Shown one piece after another: positions 1 to 11,951 of a stretch of 64,000 bases of DNA. Source of the DNA: Buddleja alternifolia (taxonomy: Eukaryota > Streptophyta > Magnoliopsida > Lamiales > Scrophulariaceae); the NCBI GenBank assembly GCA_019426215.1, contig CM033391.1, positions 4,638,708 to 4,702,707 of the forward strand, in the 5' to 3' direction. The translations under genes were made by a program, and so were the position numbers. Under the pieces are notes generated by a model that worked only from the letters and a program-made list of their open reading frames with translations, was not told the DNA's origin and made no database searches. Every line of letters starts with the position of its first letter. The stretch's first letter is position 1.

Positions 1-1135
1 AATTAATGAAATTCAACCTTTTAAATTCTAAAAATCTGAAATTGACCCCTTTAAAATCTAAAAATTTGCAATTGGCCCCCCAAAATATAGGAAATGCGTT
101 TATTTTTTCATATTTTCATATATATATATATATAGGAAATACATATTTTTTTTCATATTTTTATATTTTATATATTTAATAATATATTAATTATTATTTA
201 TTGCATAATTATGACGTCACCGGTTCGACCCCGGTTGACCCGACGGTTGAACCGGTGACCCGTGACACGGTCACTTTTTTGGTTCGCTGTTCGGTCCGAT
301 TTACAGAACACTGATCCGTCTATCATTGAAATTAACTGGCCGACCCAGATAACTATCTACCAAAATTTTGAACCACTGAGAAAACTTGAAAAGAAGGAAA
401 AAAGCAGCTGATAATGGAAACATTATGGTATTCCAAACCAGATATCTAATTTTGGAACTGGATTTGATTTTGTAATAAGATTAGAAACACTTATGATGCA
501 TACCTTAATGACAACATTAGTAGAATCATCAAGTACTTGAATCACTAGCCTATCAACAGGCCATGAAAGATTATAACTTTTTCATTGTAAAAAATAAAAA
601 ATAAATAATTAACCTCAATTTCATTGTAAATAGGTATTTGAACAAGAACCATTGGCAAATCCAAATCACCACATTTCCTTGGCTTAAATTTCTATCTTTT
701 CTGAGGTTTTTTTCGAAAGAGCAAGAAACATAACGTGAACCCACTCAATAAACAACAATAACGAACAAATCAAACAAATGTTGAGTGAAAATCTCAATAA
801 TGGGATTATAAATGAAGCTTATATTATCTCCCATAATGGCCCAATTTTCCCTTTGATTTCTGCTGTCGATCCATATACCCAATCTAATACTATATAACTT
901 TTTGATTGAACTTCAGATAGTTTTTCTTTGAAGAAAATCAATGTGTAAATTTGCTCTTTTTGTATCTCAATGTGTTGAATTTGAAAACAATGTAAATGGG
1001 ATAGGAGAGAAGAAATTTAACTTCATATTATCTGCTCTCTGCCTTTTCAGTTTGAGGAATGCGGCACTGTGAGAGACAGAGGAGTTGAGAGAGAGTGGAG
1101 AGTCGAAGAAATGAAAAGTTTATATATAGTATATA
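1..1135. other. AT-rich non-coding stretch
   Basis: No open frame of useful length is seen. Bases 118-134 are a short TA run. Around 212-262 there is a GC-richer patch built on ccggttcgac and cggttgaac words, a pattern often seen in degenerate plant transposon ends, but no boundaries can be set. The remainder is AT-rich filler. Confidence 0.5.
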
Positions 1136-1802
1136 GGGAGAATTGCAAATTTAGTCCTAAATGATACGAGTCATTGTAACTTTGGTTTCAATATTTACGC
1201 AATGGATAAATGTGTCCATATGTTATAAAAAGTTTCAAAATTATTGCACCTCACGCACATCACTTGCCATCAGTTTATGGGATACAAAAATACTTTTAAA
1301 ATACAAATAAAAAATAAAAAACTACAAATTATTTATAAAAGAAAAAATGTGGGAAGAAGAAGACCAAACGCGCTTATCCCACATTGTACCACCGCCACCG
1401 AAGTAAAAAAGGTGGTGTGATGGAGGACCGATAGAGATGCGATTTCAGGTGTGATGGAGGTGAGATTCAAATGGTGGAGGATCAATGGTGGTGCTGTGGA
1501 GGAGAGGACTGTTGGTGGCGCTATGGAGGGGGTAGGCCGACGGGGTTGAGATTAGGGATGGAGGGATAATAATTTTTTATTTATTTTTTCTCTTTAAGAT
1601 GAAAAATTCTAGACCTTTGATGATATGTATATCTAACTGCTCAAATACGTGAGTAACACATGCTTTTTTCCATCCACATTTCGATGGCTTGGACCAAAAT
1701 TATAATTTTTTGAATTCCGAGGGAATAATTTTTCAATCCCGTAAATCCTGGGACCAAAGTTCAATGGTTCATATCGTATGTGACTAAAATTGCGATTCTC
1801 GT
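1136..1802. mobile_element. Non-autonomous TIR element (about 667 bp)
   Basis: The left end (GGGAGAATTGCAAATTTAGT and onward) pairs imperfectly, for about 60 bases, with the reverse complement of the right end (AACGAGAATCGCAATTTTAG and onward). Both arms continue into an AACTTTGGT motif. The middle has no transposase frame. The flanks are AT-rich (tatata-like), so a target duplication cannot be read with confidence. The 'attgcaattttggtcc' type of terminus resembles the 39,280 element, which has a 10-bp duplication, so a Mutator-type origin is inferred. Confidence 0.6.
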
Positions 1803-4752
1803 TAATATATATTTGGTGTAATTGAGGGGCTGTTTGGTTTAATTAAGGGATTATTTGGGGACTTAATCTGTTTCATTGTTTTTGAGTGATCAACTACTCA
1901 CGTTCTGTGAGTCCATGTGGGCGCCTAAACATGGGTCTTGTAAGAGATTCTCCATTTCTTTCTTTTTCATTCTTTTCTTCGTTGAAGCATCACTAAATAT
2001 GAAAGAAAAGAATGTCCAACTTCAATGAAGAGAGACTCAATTGAATTAGAGGACACTTGAATTTACACTTTTTATTTTTAGGAAGAATATGGTATATATC
2101 ATCCAATTCACCTTTTCTTAGGAGGAATATGGTGTTGTCTAGCTTCCCTTCTCTCATTAAAAAAAACATTAAAATAGAAAATTGTTGCTTTTGGACATAG
2201 AAAGAACCCTCTAATCCTCCCTCTATCCGTCCCTTTTTCCTCCTTTCAGCGTCCTCTCCCTTCTCTCTCTATTGCCTCCCTCTTGGTCACCCTCTTCTAG
2301 TCGCCATCCTATATCCTCCCACCACATTCTCTCTTAGCGTCCCCTCTCTTCCCTTGCTATATAGCTATTTTTTCGAGTCTCTCCAATATGAGGGAGTGCC
2401 GGTGATCTTTGTCTTGATCAGATTGGGCTAGATTTTCGGTGCAGATCTACGCCTCAACTTTCGGAATTGGCAGTGACATCGATGCTATGATCATTGGTTA
2501 ATAATTCTGATAGTCCCTCATGTGGAGGGACTGTGTCACTTTAATCCTCATGTTAAAAAGGTAGCATGTTCGCCCTTCATGTAGCAAAGTATGAGCAAGG
2601 TGGCCCTTAAGTCCATTTTTCTCCGGTAAAAATTGGATGTGCATTGCACAATCTTTTATAGAGGCGCTTTTTCGTCCTTTCAGTCTTATTTCTCACTTTG
2701 AGGGACTAATAATGATTAAACCCAAATTGTGGGTTCAATTCCACATATTACAAAGACGTTCCGGAGAGGGAAGAAGAAGGGCAATCGAAGTAGAGTGATT
2801 CCCCAAGTAGGGCAATCGAAGTAGAGTGATTCCCCAACATTTAACACAACAAATAACAATCAAACTTCAATTAAGTGCAATTTGGAGGCAGGTAACCACA
2901 TTTGAGGGTAATAGTATGAACATGGATATTGTGCGTCTCCAAAATATGGTAAACTGATTTAAATTAGTTATCATTTAATAATTTTCATAATAATATGCTT
3001 TTTTTTTAACTTTAATCAAGATTTTTTCTTTTTTGCACTTGAATCCTAAAATACACATTATTAAGCCAAAATATCTATCTTTATATGATTTTCGACAACC
3101 TTAAATAATGCTGAATTCTTTGAGATTCCTAAATTAGACTTCATTGAACAACAATATCTCTAAAATATTCATATTTATATGATTTTCTATGTATAATTTA
3201 ATTATTCTTTCGAATTCCTAAATACCCTTCATTAAGCAAAAATACCTAATTCGTATTTCAAAAATAAAAATTTTGCCTGTCTTTTATGAGATAATATATT
3301 TATGTTTGTTATTATAGGCAGCTCAGGAGCTACGAGCCATGGGAGTGAGTAACATGATAGTAGAGGTAACTGCTTGTAAAGTTGAAGCTGAAAAGCATGC
3401 CAGGAAATTACTCTAATTCTTATAATATAATGAGTTGTCGTATCTCTCTTGAATCATGGATTTGACCTAGAGAATTTTCCTTGTTAGTTAAAGTAAAATG
3501 TGATAGGTTTAAATGTATATTTTGATTTATAATGAATTTTGTGATGTAATTAATCCCTTATATCCAAAAACTGAAGAAAAAAAATTATATGAATAAGACT
3601 ATTATATAAAAGATTCTTCCTTTATATATTTTCTTTATGAATCAATGATTTTGTTAGAGAAAGATTTGATGTTACTTATTTTTACTTCTCTTCATTAAAG
3701 CGTAAATCGATTTGAGAATGATATTTGCGTGATTCCAACATAAAAAAGAAAATGTTAGCATCATCGCTTATATATTGAATCATTATTGTCCAAATGAAAA
3801 TTAAATACATTCTATAAATACAGGTCCCAAAACTTGGCATAAAAATTAACCAGCAAGATCTGCATAAAATATGCTAAAGTTAGTAATTTGTGTTTATGAA
3901 AGTAAGTTTCTATTTGATAGGATTTTGCGCCGCTGTAACACCACTTGTTGGGTTTGGTTCCAGATATAAGGCCCATTAAACATGACAAACTATTGGGGCT
4001 TATACAATTTTATGGCCCGTAATATTAAATCCTATTTAGCCCAAAACCCTTTTTTTTTCACGGCCCGCAAGCTTCTGGTTTTTGGCCACTTAACTTTTAT
4101 ATCCCCATAAAAATTCTTAGAGCTTGCTAACAACTACTATTTGATTGAAGATCATCGACCTCTCACTAATAAATGAGAGGTACCCTTTTCAATTCACCTC
4201 TACGATCCCATTGTCATAAGCCAAAAGAAAAGAAATTTTTTGTTGAATTGTCAGATGGAAGCTGAAGCCAAAATTATAATAGAAGGGTATTATGGTTGTT
4301 TTTATAATGATCATTCAAATTCACTAACATTTGCAACAAGGTCTAATAGATATTATACCTAGAGGGGTGAGTTTACTCCCCACGTTTAAACCAAAAAAAG
4401 AAAAGAAAAGAAAAGGATATTATATCTAGAGGACATACACAGAGTACATATAATAACCTTTCCTTTGGGAAAATAAAGACGCTTGTTCTGCATCCAAAAA
4501 CACAATGTAAATCTACTGACATCTACTAGACCTGCAACAAATCAATGAAAATTCCTATGCTTTAGAAACATGGGAAATCGATTTGGAGTTTTATTTATAT
4601 TAGCAAAAAGCACGTGCGTTGCACATGAAAATACATGATGTGTGAGATTAGAGGAGACAATTTAATCTTAAAAAATATATAAAATTAAGATATTTTTTGC
4701 AATTAACATGCTATATGTAAAGAAAGTGAAAGTAATAAGTACTTGATTTCTG
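1803..4752. other. Non-coding stretch with a small tandem duplication and one possible exon remnant
   Basis: Mostly AT-rich. Around 2,775-2,837 a unit of about 31 bases (gggcaatcgaagtagagtga and onward) occurs twice in tandem. At about 3,318-3,414 a splice-acceptor-like TATTATAG precedes 31 codons of normal composition ending in a stop. It could be a leftover terminal exon, but I do not recognise it and see no upstream exon. A CT-rich patch lies at 2,200-2,350. Confidence 0.4.
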
Positions 4753-4900
4753 TGTTAGATAGGTTATTCGTATCTTGTGTATATCTTTTTATATATTTAT
4801 TTCCTTACTTCTAGTATAGGGTTTTGTTGTATTCCAAATCTCTTGTATTTATATATATGTTTATAATCAATACAAGGTTCCCTACGGGGTTTATACATCA
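4753..4900 (+). repeat. Copia LTR-like remnant
   Basis: The segment begins TGTTAGATAGGTTATTCGTA and ends near TTTATACATCA. Its second half (tagggttttgttgtattc, then tcaatacaaggttccctacg) clearly resembles the LTR of the small element at 9,726-10,533. It precedes the broken copia gag-pol at 5,107. No standard tRNA-Met primer-binding motif follows directly, so the right boundary is uncertain. Confidence 0.5.
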
Positions 4901-5106
4901 GCCTTTTAGAATTTCTCACAATAATTCTCTCAATCCTTTCTTTCCTGTTGGACGTCCGCCCCCTCTCCTCCTTAAGACGCCGACAGCCCCGTAGTGCATC
5001 TCTCTCTCACTCATACAACCTTCTTTCGCCGTCCGGTCGCTTCTTCCCAGTAAGATTCTCGTCTTAATTCTTCTACTTTCTCTCTTCTTCTTTTTCTGTT
5101 ATCATT

Positions 5107-7090
5107 ATGGCTGAAACCCTAATCCTCCTAACCCTCCTCTCACATCTCCCACATCTCATCCGGCATATGCTGTTAATATTGTTTATCATCTTTTTAATTT
5201 CAAACTCCATGAAGAGGACCCTCGTTTTAAACTCTGGAAATTAATTTTTTCTGACATCTGTCATAGCTATTGAGTGCTTGGTCATATTAATGGTTCCTCC
5301 CACCCCAAATCTGATGATGATGAGGACTGGTATTCTCTCGATTCCAAAATAAAAACTTGGATTTATAACTTTGTTGATGTCAGTCTTGACAGTGTCAGTT
5401 CTGATGGTCATACAGCAAAACAAATATGGGATAATATCGAATCCTTTTTTACAAATAATAAACCTTCCTGTTGTTTGCATCTCCAAGAAAAATTTCGTAA
5501 TCTCAATTTCTGACTTTTGTCGTGACATGAAACGCATTGCTGACAATTTCAAAGATGTTGACAATTCTATTTCTGACCAAGAACTCGTTTTTACAAATCC
5601 TCAATAACCTTCCCAACTCCTATAATAGTATCGTTGATGTAATCACAAATAAAACTCTCTTTCCTAATTTTTCCCAAGCTCGTAATAGTCTTCTTCTACA
5701 TGAAGCTCGTGAATCCCAAACCCCTTCTCTCTCAAATTCCTCCGATTCCCCACTTCTTCTTTATTCTCAGTCAACCAATTATAATGATAACAGTCAAGGT
5801 TGAGGTAGAGGACGTGGACGAAATTATGGCCGTGGCTCTAACCGTGGTGGTCGACACTGGGGCGGTCCATCAAATTTTGGACAACAACCCACCAGCAACT
5901 TTTATTAGGGAAATCAGGCCCCCAATTTTGGCCATCATCCAGCACGCGGTCCGCCCAGGAATCCACAACAGGCGGCCCACTTCTACAATTCACCATCTTT
6001 TTATGGCAGTCCCCAACAGGCCCTCTTTAATGGCCCAATTAATTCCAGCAATCCAGGCATATTGGGCCCGCATCCAGCAGCCGCCACCCACAACGCGACC
6101 TACTTCTCTGGGCCTCTCTTTTCACAGGTACATGGGCCCTCTAATCCCCCTGGCCCACAATTTCAGCAATCTACCTACACCACTGCCGACCCACCTACCA
6201 CACCTCAATAGCCGGGTCCACATGCTCCCATGCAGCCCACGGATTTGTCTTCCCTCTTTTCTACAATGCAAGTCCAATCTCCTGATAATAGTTGGTACAT
6301 GGACTCCGGGGCAAGTTCACACATGACCTCTACTCAAGGTAATTTAAATGTTTATGTACCTTGTGATTTATCTAAATTCATTATGGTTGGTAATGGTGCT
6401 GTCATTCCGGTTAAATATGTCGGTCATGCTTCTTTTCCCTCTTCCTCCTCTCTTCATCTAAATAATATTTTAGTCTCTCCTCAAATAGTTAAAAATCTTA
6501 TTTATGTGCGTCTGTTTACTCGCGATAATAATTGTTCTGTAGAATTTGATCCTTTTGGTTTCTCGGTGAAAGACCTTCAAACAGGCACCCGCCTTTTTCG
6601 CAGTGATAGTAGTGGTAATCTTTATCCCATTCTACCGCCATCATCCTCTCCTCCACCGCCGTATCTCTTGCTGCTTTATCGTCCACCATCTGGCATCGTC
6701 GTCTCAGTCATCCTGGCAATTCTGTTTTTCAATTTTTAGCTTCGAGGAATTTTATTTCTTGTCAAAATAATATTACTTCTTTATGTCATGCTTGTAAATT
6801 GGGCAAGCACAGTCGTCTTCCCTTTAAAAATTCTAGAACTAGTACTTCTTGCATTTTTGAAATTATTTATTCTGATTTGTGGACTTCTCCTATTGTTAGT
6901 TCAAATGGTTTTCGGTATTATATTATTTTCTTAGATGATTTTTCGCATTTTTTATGGGTATTTCCAATTCGCAATAAATCTGAAGTATTTAATGCTTTAC
7001 AAAATTTTCAATCTTATGTCACAACTCAATTCAACACTCATATAAAAACTTTTCAATGTGATCAGGGTCGCGAATTTGATAATAATTTAT
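5107..7090 (+). pseudogene. Broken Ty1/copia gag-pol (gag, protease, integrase N-part)
   Basis: This is the 5' part of a copia polyprotein spread over several frames. The frame starting near 5,107 gives a gag-like N-terminus. Further gag-like pieces follow at 5,274-5,513 and 5,537-5,803, and then a Gly/Arg-rich and Pro/Gln-rich region. At about 6,300 the aspartic-protease signature DSGASSHMT is present. The GAG-pre-integrase segment follows, with WHRRLSHPG in one frame and CHACKLGKHSRLPF in another. The integrase core then begins (SDLW near 6,880, FLDDF near 6,940, CDQGREFD near 7,065). Homology stops at about 7,090 in a T-rich tract, so the rest of integrase, the RT and RNase H are missing. 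Several frameshifts and stops make it non-functional. The family call is firm; the exact ends are not. Confidence 0.8.
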
Positions 7091-8037
7091 TCCACATGTT
7101 TTTTTTAACTCAATCATTACACTTTTTTTTCTTACAAAAAACATATCACATCACACTTAATCATTACACCTTTTTTTATAAAAAAAATTCATCCAAACAT
7201 ACTTTTTTTTTCATATCTCTATTTCCTTAAAAATAATTTCTCTTACTTTGTTTATGAAAAATGAGAAATTGAAAATAGACATCCATTGACTTTTTCTTTC
7301 CTACAAATTCGTATCTAGAAATTTGTTTCAAGCCTATCATTGGCCTTTTCTTTCCTACAAATTCTTATCTAGAGTATGGACGCAATTTAGAATTATTTTT
7401 CCAATTGGATTCCCCCAATCTTTCATATGCAATTCATGTGAATAGGTATTTGAATAAGAGGAATCCAAATAGGACTGTAAAAGAATTTTGGTGTCAATTC
7501 TTCAAAGCTTCCTCTGATCAACTTTAATATTTAATTCATATGTACATTAACCGTCTTTGAGGAAAAAATATAGGGAATGCTTGATTCTACGAATTTTCTA
7601 CTTTAAGTTTTGGTTCTTTAATCCTGTACCCTCCAAAAGGTTAGGATATCAGTATTATATCACTAATTCTATACTAAGTTAAAACATAATATTTTTGTAG
7701 TTTAAGCTCATGATTGTTACAATTAGCTTCTTTGAAGAACTCAAAATTGACTATGATGGACTACAAAATTAATTATTTTTAAATGAGTTATATTATTAAT
7801 TATCTCATTTATTTTATTTTTTGATGAAGCTAATCCCCAGATAATTATGGGAGTTATTCACTTGTTTGAATCGTATTTTTTTATACACTATAATTTATTC
7901 ATCAAAAGAAAATACCATTACAAAAAGCATACAAAAAATAACTTACCAAAAAAGACGTCGGAAAACTTTACAAGTCAGGCGTCATTTTTACTATTTTATT
8001 TAAATACTAAGATTAATAGATATAGTAATAATAATGC
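7091..8037. other. AT-rich non-coding stretch
   Basis: T-rich tracts at 7,100-7,230 follow the truncated copia integrase. Around 7,320-7,375 a motif resembling 'cattggccttttctttccta' recurs after a similar copy at about 7,285, a small local duplication. No gene is seen. Confidence 0.4.
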
Positions 8038-8360
8038 AAAAAACACCCCAACCCTTTCTCGTGCCTCTATTGAAACAGAATGGTTTCATGTTCTTTCATC
8101 GATTGGTTATTCCTCTCCGTTCGTATCTCTTTTTCCAATTTCGGTCTCGATTGGTTCACAAGATTGAATGGCCAATTATCCTCCGGGCATTTAGGAATGT
8201 TTCAACCCCAGCCAGAAAGGTTAGCAATCTTTCCCCTGCGAACAAAACAAGAAGAAAATTTGAGCAAGGTACAAGCCAAGCTCCTTCGATTCGGCAACAA
8301 GAGTCGGTTATGGAAGAGTCTTTTGATCGGCTTTCATTAAAGCCCGTAATCCCTCTTTAG
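8038..8360 (+). pseudogene. ccmB: Nuclear mitochondrial insertion carrying the 3' end of ccmB
   Basis: The frame from about 8,044 to the stop at 8,165-8,167 reads as the C-terminal end of the plant mitochondrial cytochrome-c maturation protein CcmB (motif SIETEWFHVL, then IGYSSPFVSLFPI, ending GSQD). CcmB is the membrane subunit of the heme-delivery ABC transporter. The first four fifths of the gene are absent. Several serine/proline codons sit where, from memory of the family, the edited protein has leucine or phenylalanine, so this looks like an unedited DNA copy rather than a reverse-transcribed message. The following about 190 bases stay open in another frame and have the composition of mitochondrial flanking DNA; that extension is inference. 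Confidence 0.65.
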
Positions 8361-9240
8361 TTTTCTTGATGGAAAGGGTCAATTTTCTACTTTGAAAACC
8401 AGAAGTTATAAAGTTGAAATTTATAGTGTGTTAATATGGGTCGTTAAATCCTATAGTTATTTGTGTGCTCATTAAATTTCTGGTAAAACAGCCACAAGCA
8501 CTTTAATGTGGTGTATGCATCTCAAAAGTCCTTCCTTGATTTGCTTGAACCGAAGAGGCAGACATGTATTATTGCAGGCACCGAATGATGTTACTAATGG
8601 TAATTAAATATTAATATACTTAATTTTGATAGAGAAATATAATTGTTAATTAATTAATTTTGATATTCTAAAAGTAGTTTAGTCAATTCACAATCGGAAG
8701 AAACATCTTTTATGATCCACATTTTTAGTATAGAATAGAATAGATAGATTGGAAAGGTCTATTAGATGTTATATGTGGTGGATATACACTGTGTAATTCG
8801 ACGATGGACAAGTGTCTTGTTTACCTTAAGGAAAAAAAAAAAAAGGGTAACTGAGAGATATAAACAAAATTATGGACATATCTCACACATTCATTCACCC
8901 CGTGCAAGTCATTAGGTATAGCACAAAATAAACCATATTACAAAATTTGCATAGTCAATTTACTTCTTTATAATATTGTATAATTCTTATTTATGATTTT
9001 AAGGTTTTATTATTACGTACCCAAAACTCACATTTTACATAATTTGTTCCCTAATTAACACAGCGCATGCAAAACTATTTTCTTCATTGATTTTGTAAGA
9101 GAAAATAAAACATTATAAGTAGAACAACTTATATAAGACATGCTCAAACACACTTTACCGAGCTAAATTTTAAGTACCTTAATTGCTAAATATATAAGCT
9201 CTAAACTTGAAAAAATAAATACTTACCTCACAATTATATT
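8361..9240. other. AT-rich non-coding stretch
   Basis: No gene, repeat boundary or RNA gene could be recognised. An A-rich run lies near 8,830. Confidence 0.4.
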
Positions 9241-9289
9241 CACATTTAACTTTGTTCAACCTCCGGTATCATCGGATGTTATGATTTTT

Positions 9290-9533
9290 GAGACGGGCGC
9301 AGACGACTGCTGAGGTGAAGCGGGGCCCACATTGACATCAGGGCTGTTCATTACCACTTCATCAGTTGGTGTCCGGAACCGGAGGAATGGCTGGAAGACC
9401 GTGCAATTCATTATTTGGTGACATCTGTGATGTAAATGAAGCAGTGGTCTTGTTAGGCTTCAGAGGTTGGAGGCGATGCTTCAAACTCAGTTGCTCCCTC
9501 AGCTTCTGTCTGAATGTAGCAACGATGAGCTGG
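9290..9533 (-). pseudogene. Possible terminal exon remnant of an unrecognised gene
   Basis: On the minus strand a polypyrimidine tract and TTTTTTTTCCAG acceptor (about 9,534-9,545) precede about 56 open codons with ordinary amino-acid composition, opening LIVATFRQKLREQLSLKHR. The frame closes at a TGA near 9,370. A second frame overlaps it and stays open to a stop near 9,263, with equally natural composition (Ser/Pro-rich tail ending DDTGG). This pattern suggests one frameshift inside an old exon. I do not recognise the family and see no upstream exon, because a TRIM and other repeats follow. Confidence 0.3.
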
Positions 9534-9725
9534 AAAAAAAATTAATAAATCTACTTGAATCTCGAATTAAACGGAAAAGTAAAAGGAATACGAATCTTTT
9601 AAATATATTTATGCAATGACAATTGGCATGAAATTGTTGATCATTAGTATCACATCATATTAATATATGGGTAATTTATATAGGCATTGTAATTACGAAA
9701 AATACATTGAAATCTAAGAAATTAC

Positions 9726-10533
9726 TGTTAGATATTATTATTGCTCTCCTAATTAGATTAGTATTATTATTGATTTCCTAGTTAGACTAGTATTCTTATT
9801 ACCTTATTTATCTTTTACCTTCTTTATAGTTTAGGGTTTTCTTGTATTCTCTTTCTCTTGTAACTCTATAAATATGTTACTCAATAATACAAGTTCCCTA
9901 CGGGGTTTTCTCTAATCTAATATGGTATCAGAGCCATGGCTTCGAGCCATGGTATCTCGATCTCTCGCTTCCGCCATTATCAAGTCGCCGACCCCGTCCA
10001 GCGCACCTTATCTAGTTTAGTTTAGTTTAGTTTAGGGTAGTTTTTTTTTTCTTTATCTTTGTTTATTTTGTCGCCGCTCACCCTTAGAAAAACAAGGACT
10101 TAGAGTCGCCGCTTTATTTAATGGTTTTCAGACGAAACTGCTCCACATTGAGAAGCGTCTTCGTCGAACCGCCACCTTATTTAATGATTTCTAAACGAAA
10201 CTGCTCCACCTTGAGAAACGTATTCGTCAAAATCTCTCTACTAAGCATTCTTTATGCACGGACTGTCTAAACATCTTTTCTCGATGTTTAGTTCAGTCTC
10301 AATGTTCAAGACTTTCACGTTTCGACTACGGGGGAGTGGTAGATATTATTATTGCTCTCCCAATTAGATTAGTATTATTATTGCTTTCCTAGTTAGACTA
10401 GTATTCTTATTACCTTATTTATCTTTTACCTTCTTTATAGTTTAGGGTTTTCTTATATTCTCTCTCTCTTGTAACTCTATAAATATGTTACTCAATAATA
10501 CAAGTTCCCTACGGGATTTTCTCTAATCTAACA
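9726..10533 (+). mobile_element. Complete TRIM (terminal-repeat retrotransposon in miniature), 808 bp
   Basis: Two LTRs of about 197 bp (9,726-9,922 and 10,337-10,533) begin TGTTAGAT/TGGTAGAT and end ATCTAATA/ATCTAACA. They flank a 414-bp interior with no usable ORF. A perfect 5-bp target duplication ATTAC lies at 9,721-9,725 and 10,534-10,538. The primer-binding site TGGTATCAGAGC, matching the initiator-Met tRNA type, starts at 9,923, directly after the left LTR. A purine-rich ACGGGGGAG polypurine tract precedes the right LTR. The interior holds four TTTAG repeats (10,015-10,035) and two copies of a unit of about 65 bases around acgaaactgctccac. LTR similarity to the remnant at 4,753 suggests a copia lineage supplies its enzymes. 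Confidence 0.9.
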
Positions 10534-10538
10534 ATTAC

Positions 10539-11272
10539 AATAATAATTTCTCTTATCAGCAAAATCAAATTTTCATTTTTACCCCATGTCAGTATAATTA
10601 GCTGATTATAATTTCACTCCATGTTTTGTGAAGTGTCAAAATCTAGTACAAGGTGTCTTGGTAATTTACAAAACCTTACGAGGTTCGTGATGATTACCTA
10701 ATAAGTGAGGAAGTGAGTATGTAATTATCTCTTAATATAACCGATAACCTTGAGTTTCGACTTTTGAAGTTCGAACCACATTGAGAGCAACTCATTATAT
10801 GTTTGGATCAAAAACTTCATCGATGAAAAGGAAAAAGGTGTTAAATGTAAATCACAAAGTCACATAATCTTATTATGAGGAAAAAAATAATTGCTTACAA
10901 AGATCCAAGGTCTAAACACTAGTTAATTTCTCATCATTTGATTCTCACTAGAAAAAATTCATCAAAAACACAAAACTAACTCCCAAAACTTTATAACTCA
11001 ATTGTATAGCCATATAAAACATGAAAATTTTCTCAATATATAGCACATGATTAATGCGAAATGAGTACAAAACACCAATGTGTTCGTGTGTGCATTCTGT
11101 GCATATGTGTATACATATAAATTCCCCTATTTCTGACAAGAAATGATTACAATTAATTGAATTTAATGTAATTAATACATAAACACTTTCTATATCAGGG
11201 AAAGGAGAAAAATAGTGGTATGAAAAAAGTAATATGCATCAATTTTCTCTCTATATATATGTATATGTACAT
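10539..11272. repeat. Old repeat interrupted by the TRIM
   Basis: Bases about 10,540-10,740, together with DNA left of the TRIM (about 9,668-9,725), resemble a segment near 61,290-61,480. Shared phrases include ccccatgtcagt..., then a gctgattataatt-like word, then 'ggtaatttacaaaacc' versus 'ggtaatttgcagaacc'. The two copies are diverged. No coding capacity is seen. The rest of the stretch is AT-rich. Confidence 0.4.
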
Positions 11273-11273
11273 T

Positions 11274-11306
<33 letters not shown>

Positions 11307-11312
11307 ATATGA
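11273..11312. repeat. Compound TA/TG microsatellite
   Basis: A run of TA dinucleotides passes into about ten TG dinucleotides and back to TA. It lies just left of the Tat-like LTR. Confidence 0.9.
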
Positions 11313-11333
11313 TATGTAGTAAAATGCCCCATA

Positions 11334-11933
11334 ATGACCTCTTTATCAAAATGCCCTCTGCAGAAGCTCGTAATTGCAGTTCACCCGAGGATCCGAGTGT
11401 TTTTACCATGAACCTCGCCCAACTCGGATCCGACCCAGCTAGAGCCGACAATCCAGTCGTTCATTAAGGACACATGGAGGTCTAAGATCTCTTAGACCAT
11501 AATGACTCCTGCGGCTCTTCGTAATTACGAAATAACCAGGATCTGCGGTCTAAAACACGCGAACCTTGCATGACCCGACTCGACCCAGTCGGATCTTTTA
11601 ATCTAGCCGTTCATTGAGGACACGTGGAGGTCTCGGATCTCTCCACCTGTCCCACCCCTATCAAGTCCGTATGGTTGTAAAAACAATAAATACAACACAA
11701 TTTTCCCACTACAAGGTAACCTTTTCTCCCCTCCTTTACACCTTTACTGTGTGTTTCTTAGACCTCAATACTAACTTGGGCATCGAAGGGTCTTCTCCGG
11801 GGGCTACCCCGGCTAGGCTAACCAACTTTGTGATTTCAGGATAGATCAACTTAGAGCTCAAGATGGACTTGACCTCAAGTACCTCAAGTTTTGAGATATG
11901 ACATAGGTTTTAGAGCCAGATCATTTGGCGCCG
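11334..11933 (+). repeat. 5' LTR part of a Tat-like gypsy element
   Basis: The segment directly precedes a gypsy primer-binding site and shows the usual 3' LTR phrases of Tat-type elements (CTTGGGCATCGAAGGGTC, a CCCCGGCTAGGCTAAC-like stretch, then ttcaggata). Two copies of a unit of about 180 bases (around ggacacatggaggtct at 11,468 and ggacacgtggaggtct at 11,620) lie inside it. The left boundary is approximate; the right end is set by the primer-binding site. Confidence 0.6.
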
Positions 11934-11934
11934 T

Positions 11935-11951
11935 CTGTGGGAAACTCCTGA
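11935..11951 (+). promoter_or_regulatory. Primer-binding site of a Tat-like gypsy element
   Basis: TGGCGCCGTCTGTGGGA lies two bases after the LTR end. The motif is typical of plant Ty3/gypsy elements of the Tat/Ogre kind. Confidence 0.75.
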
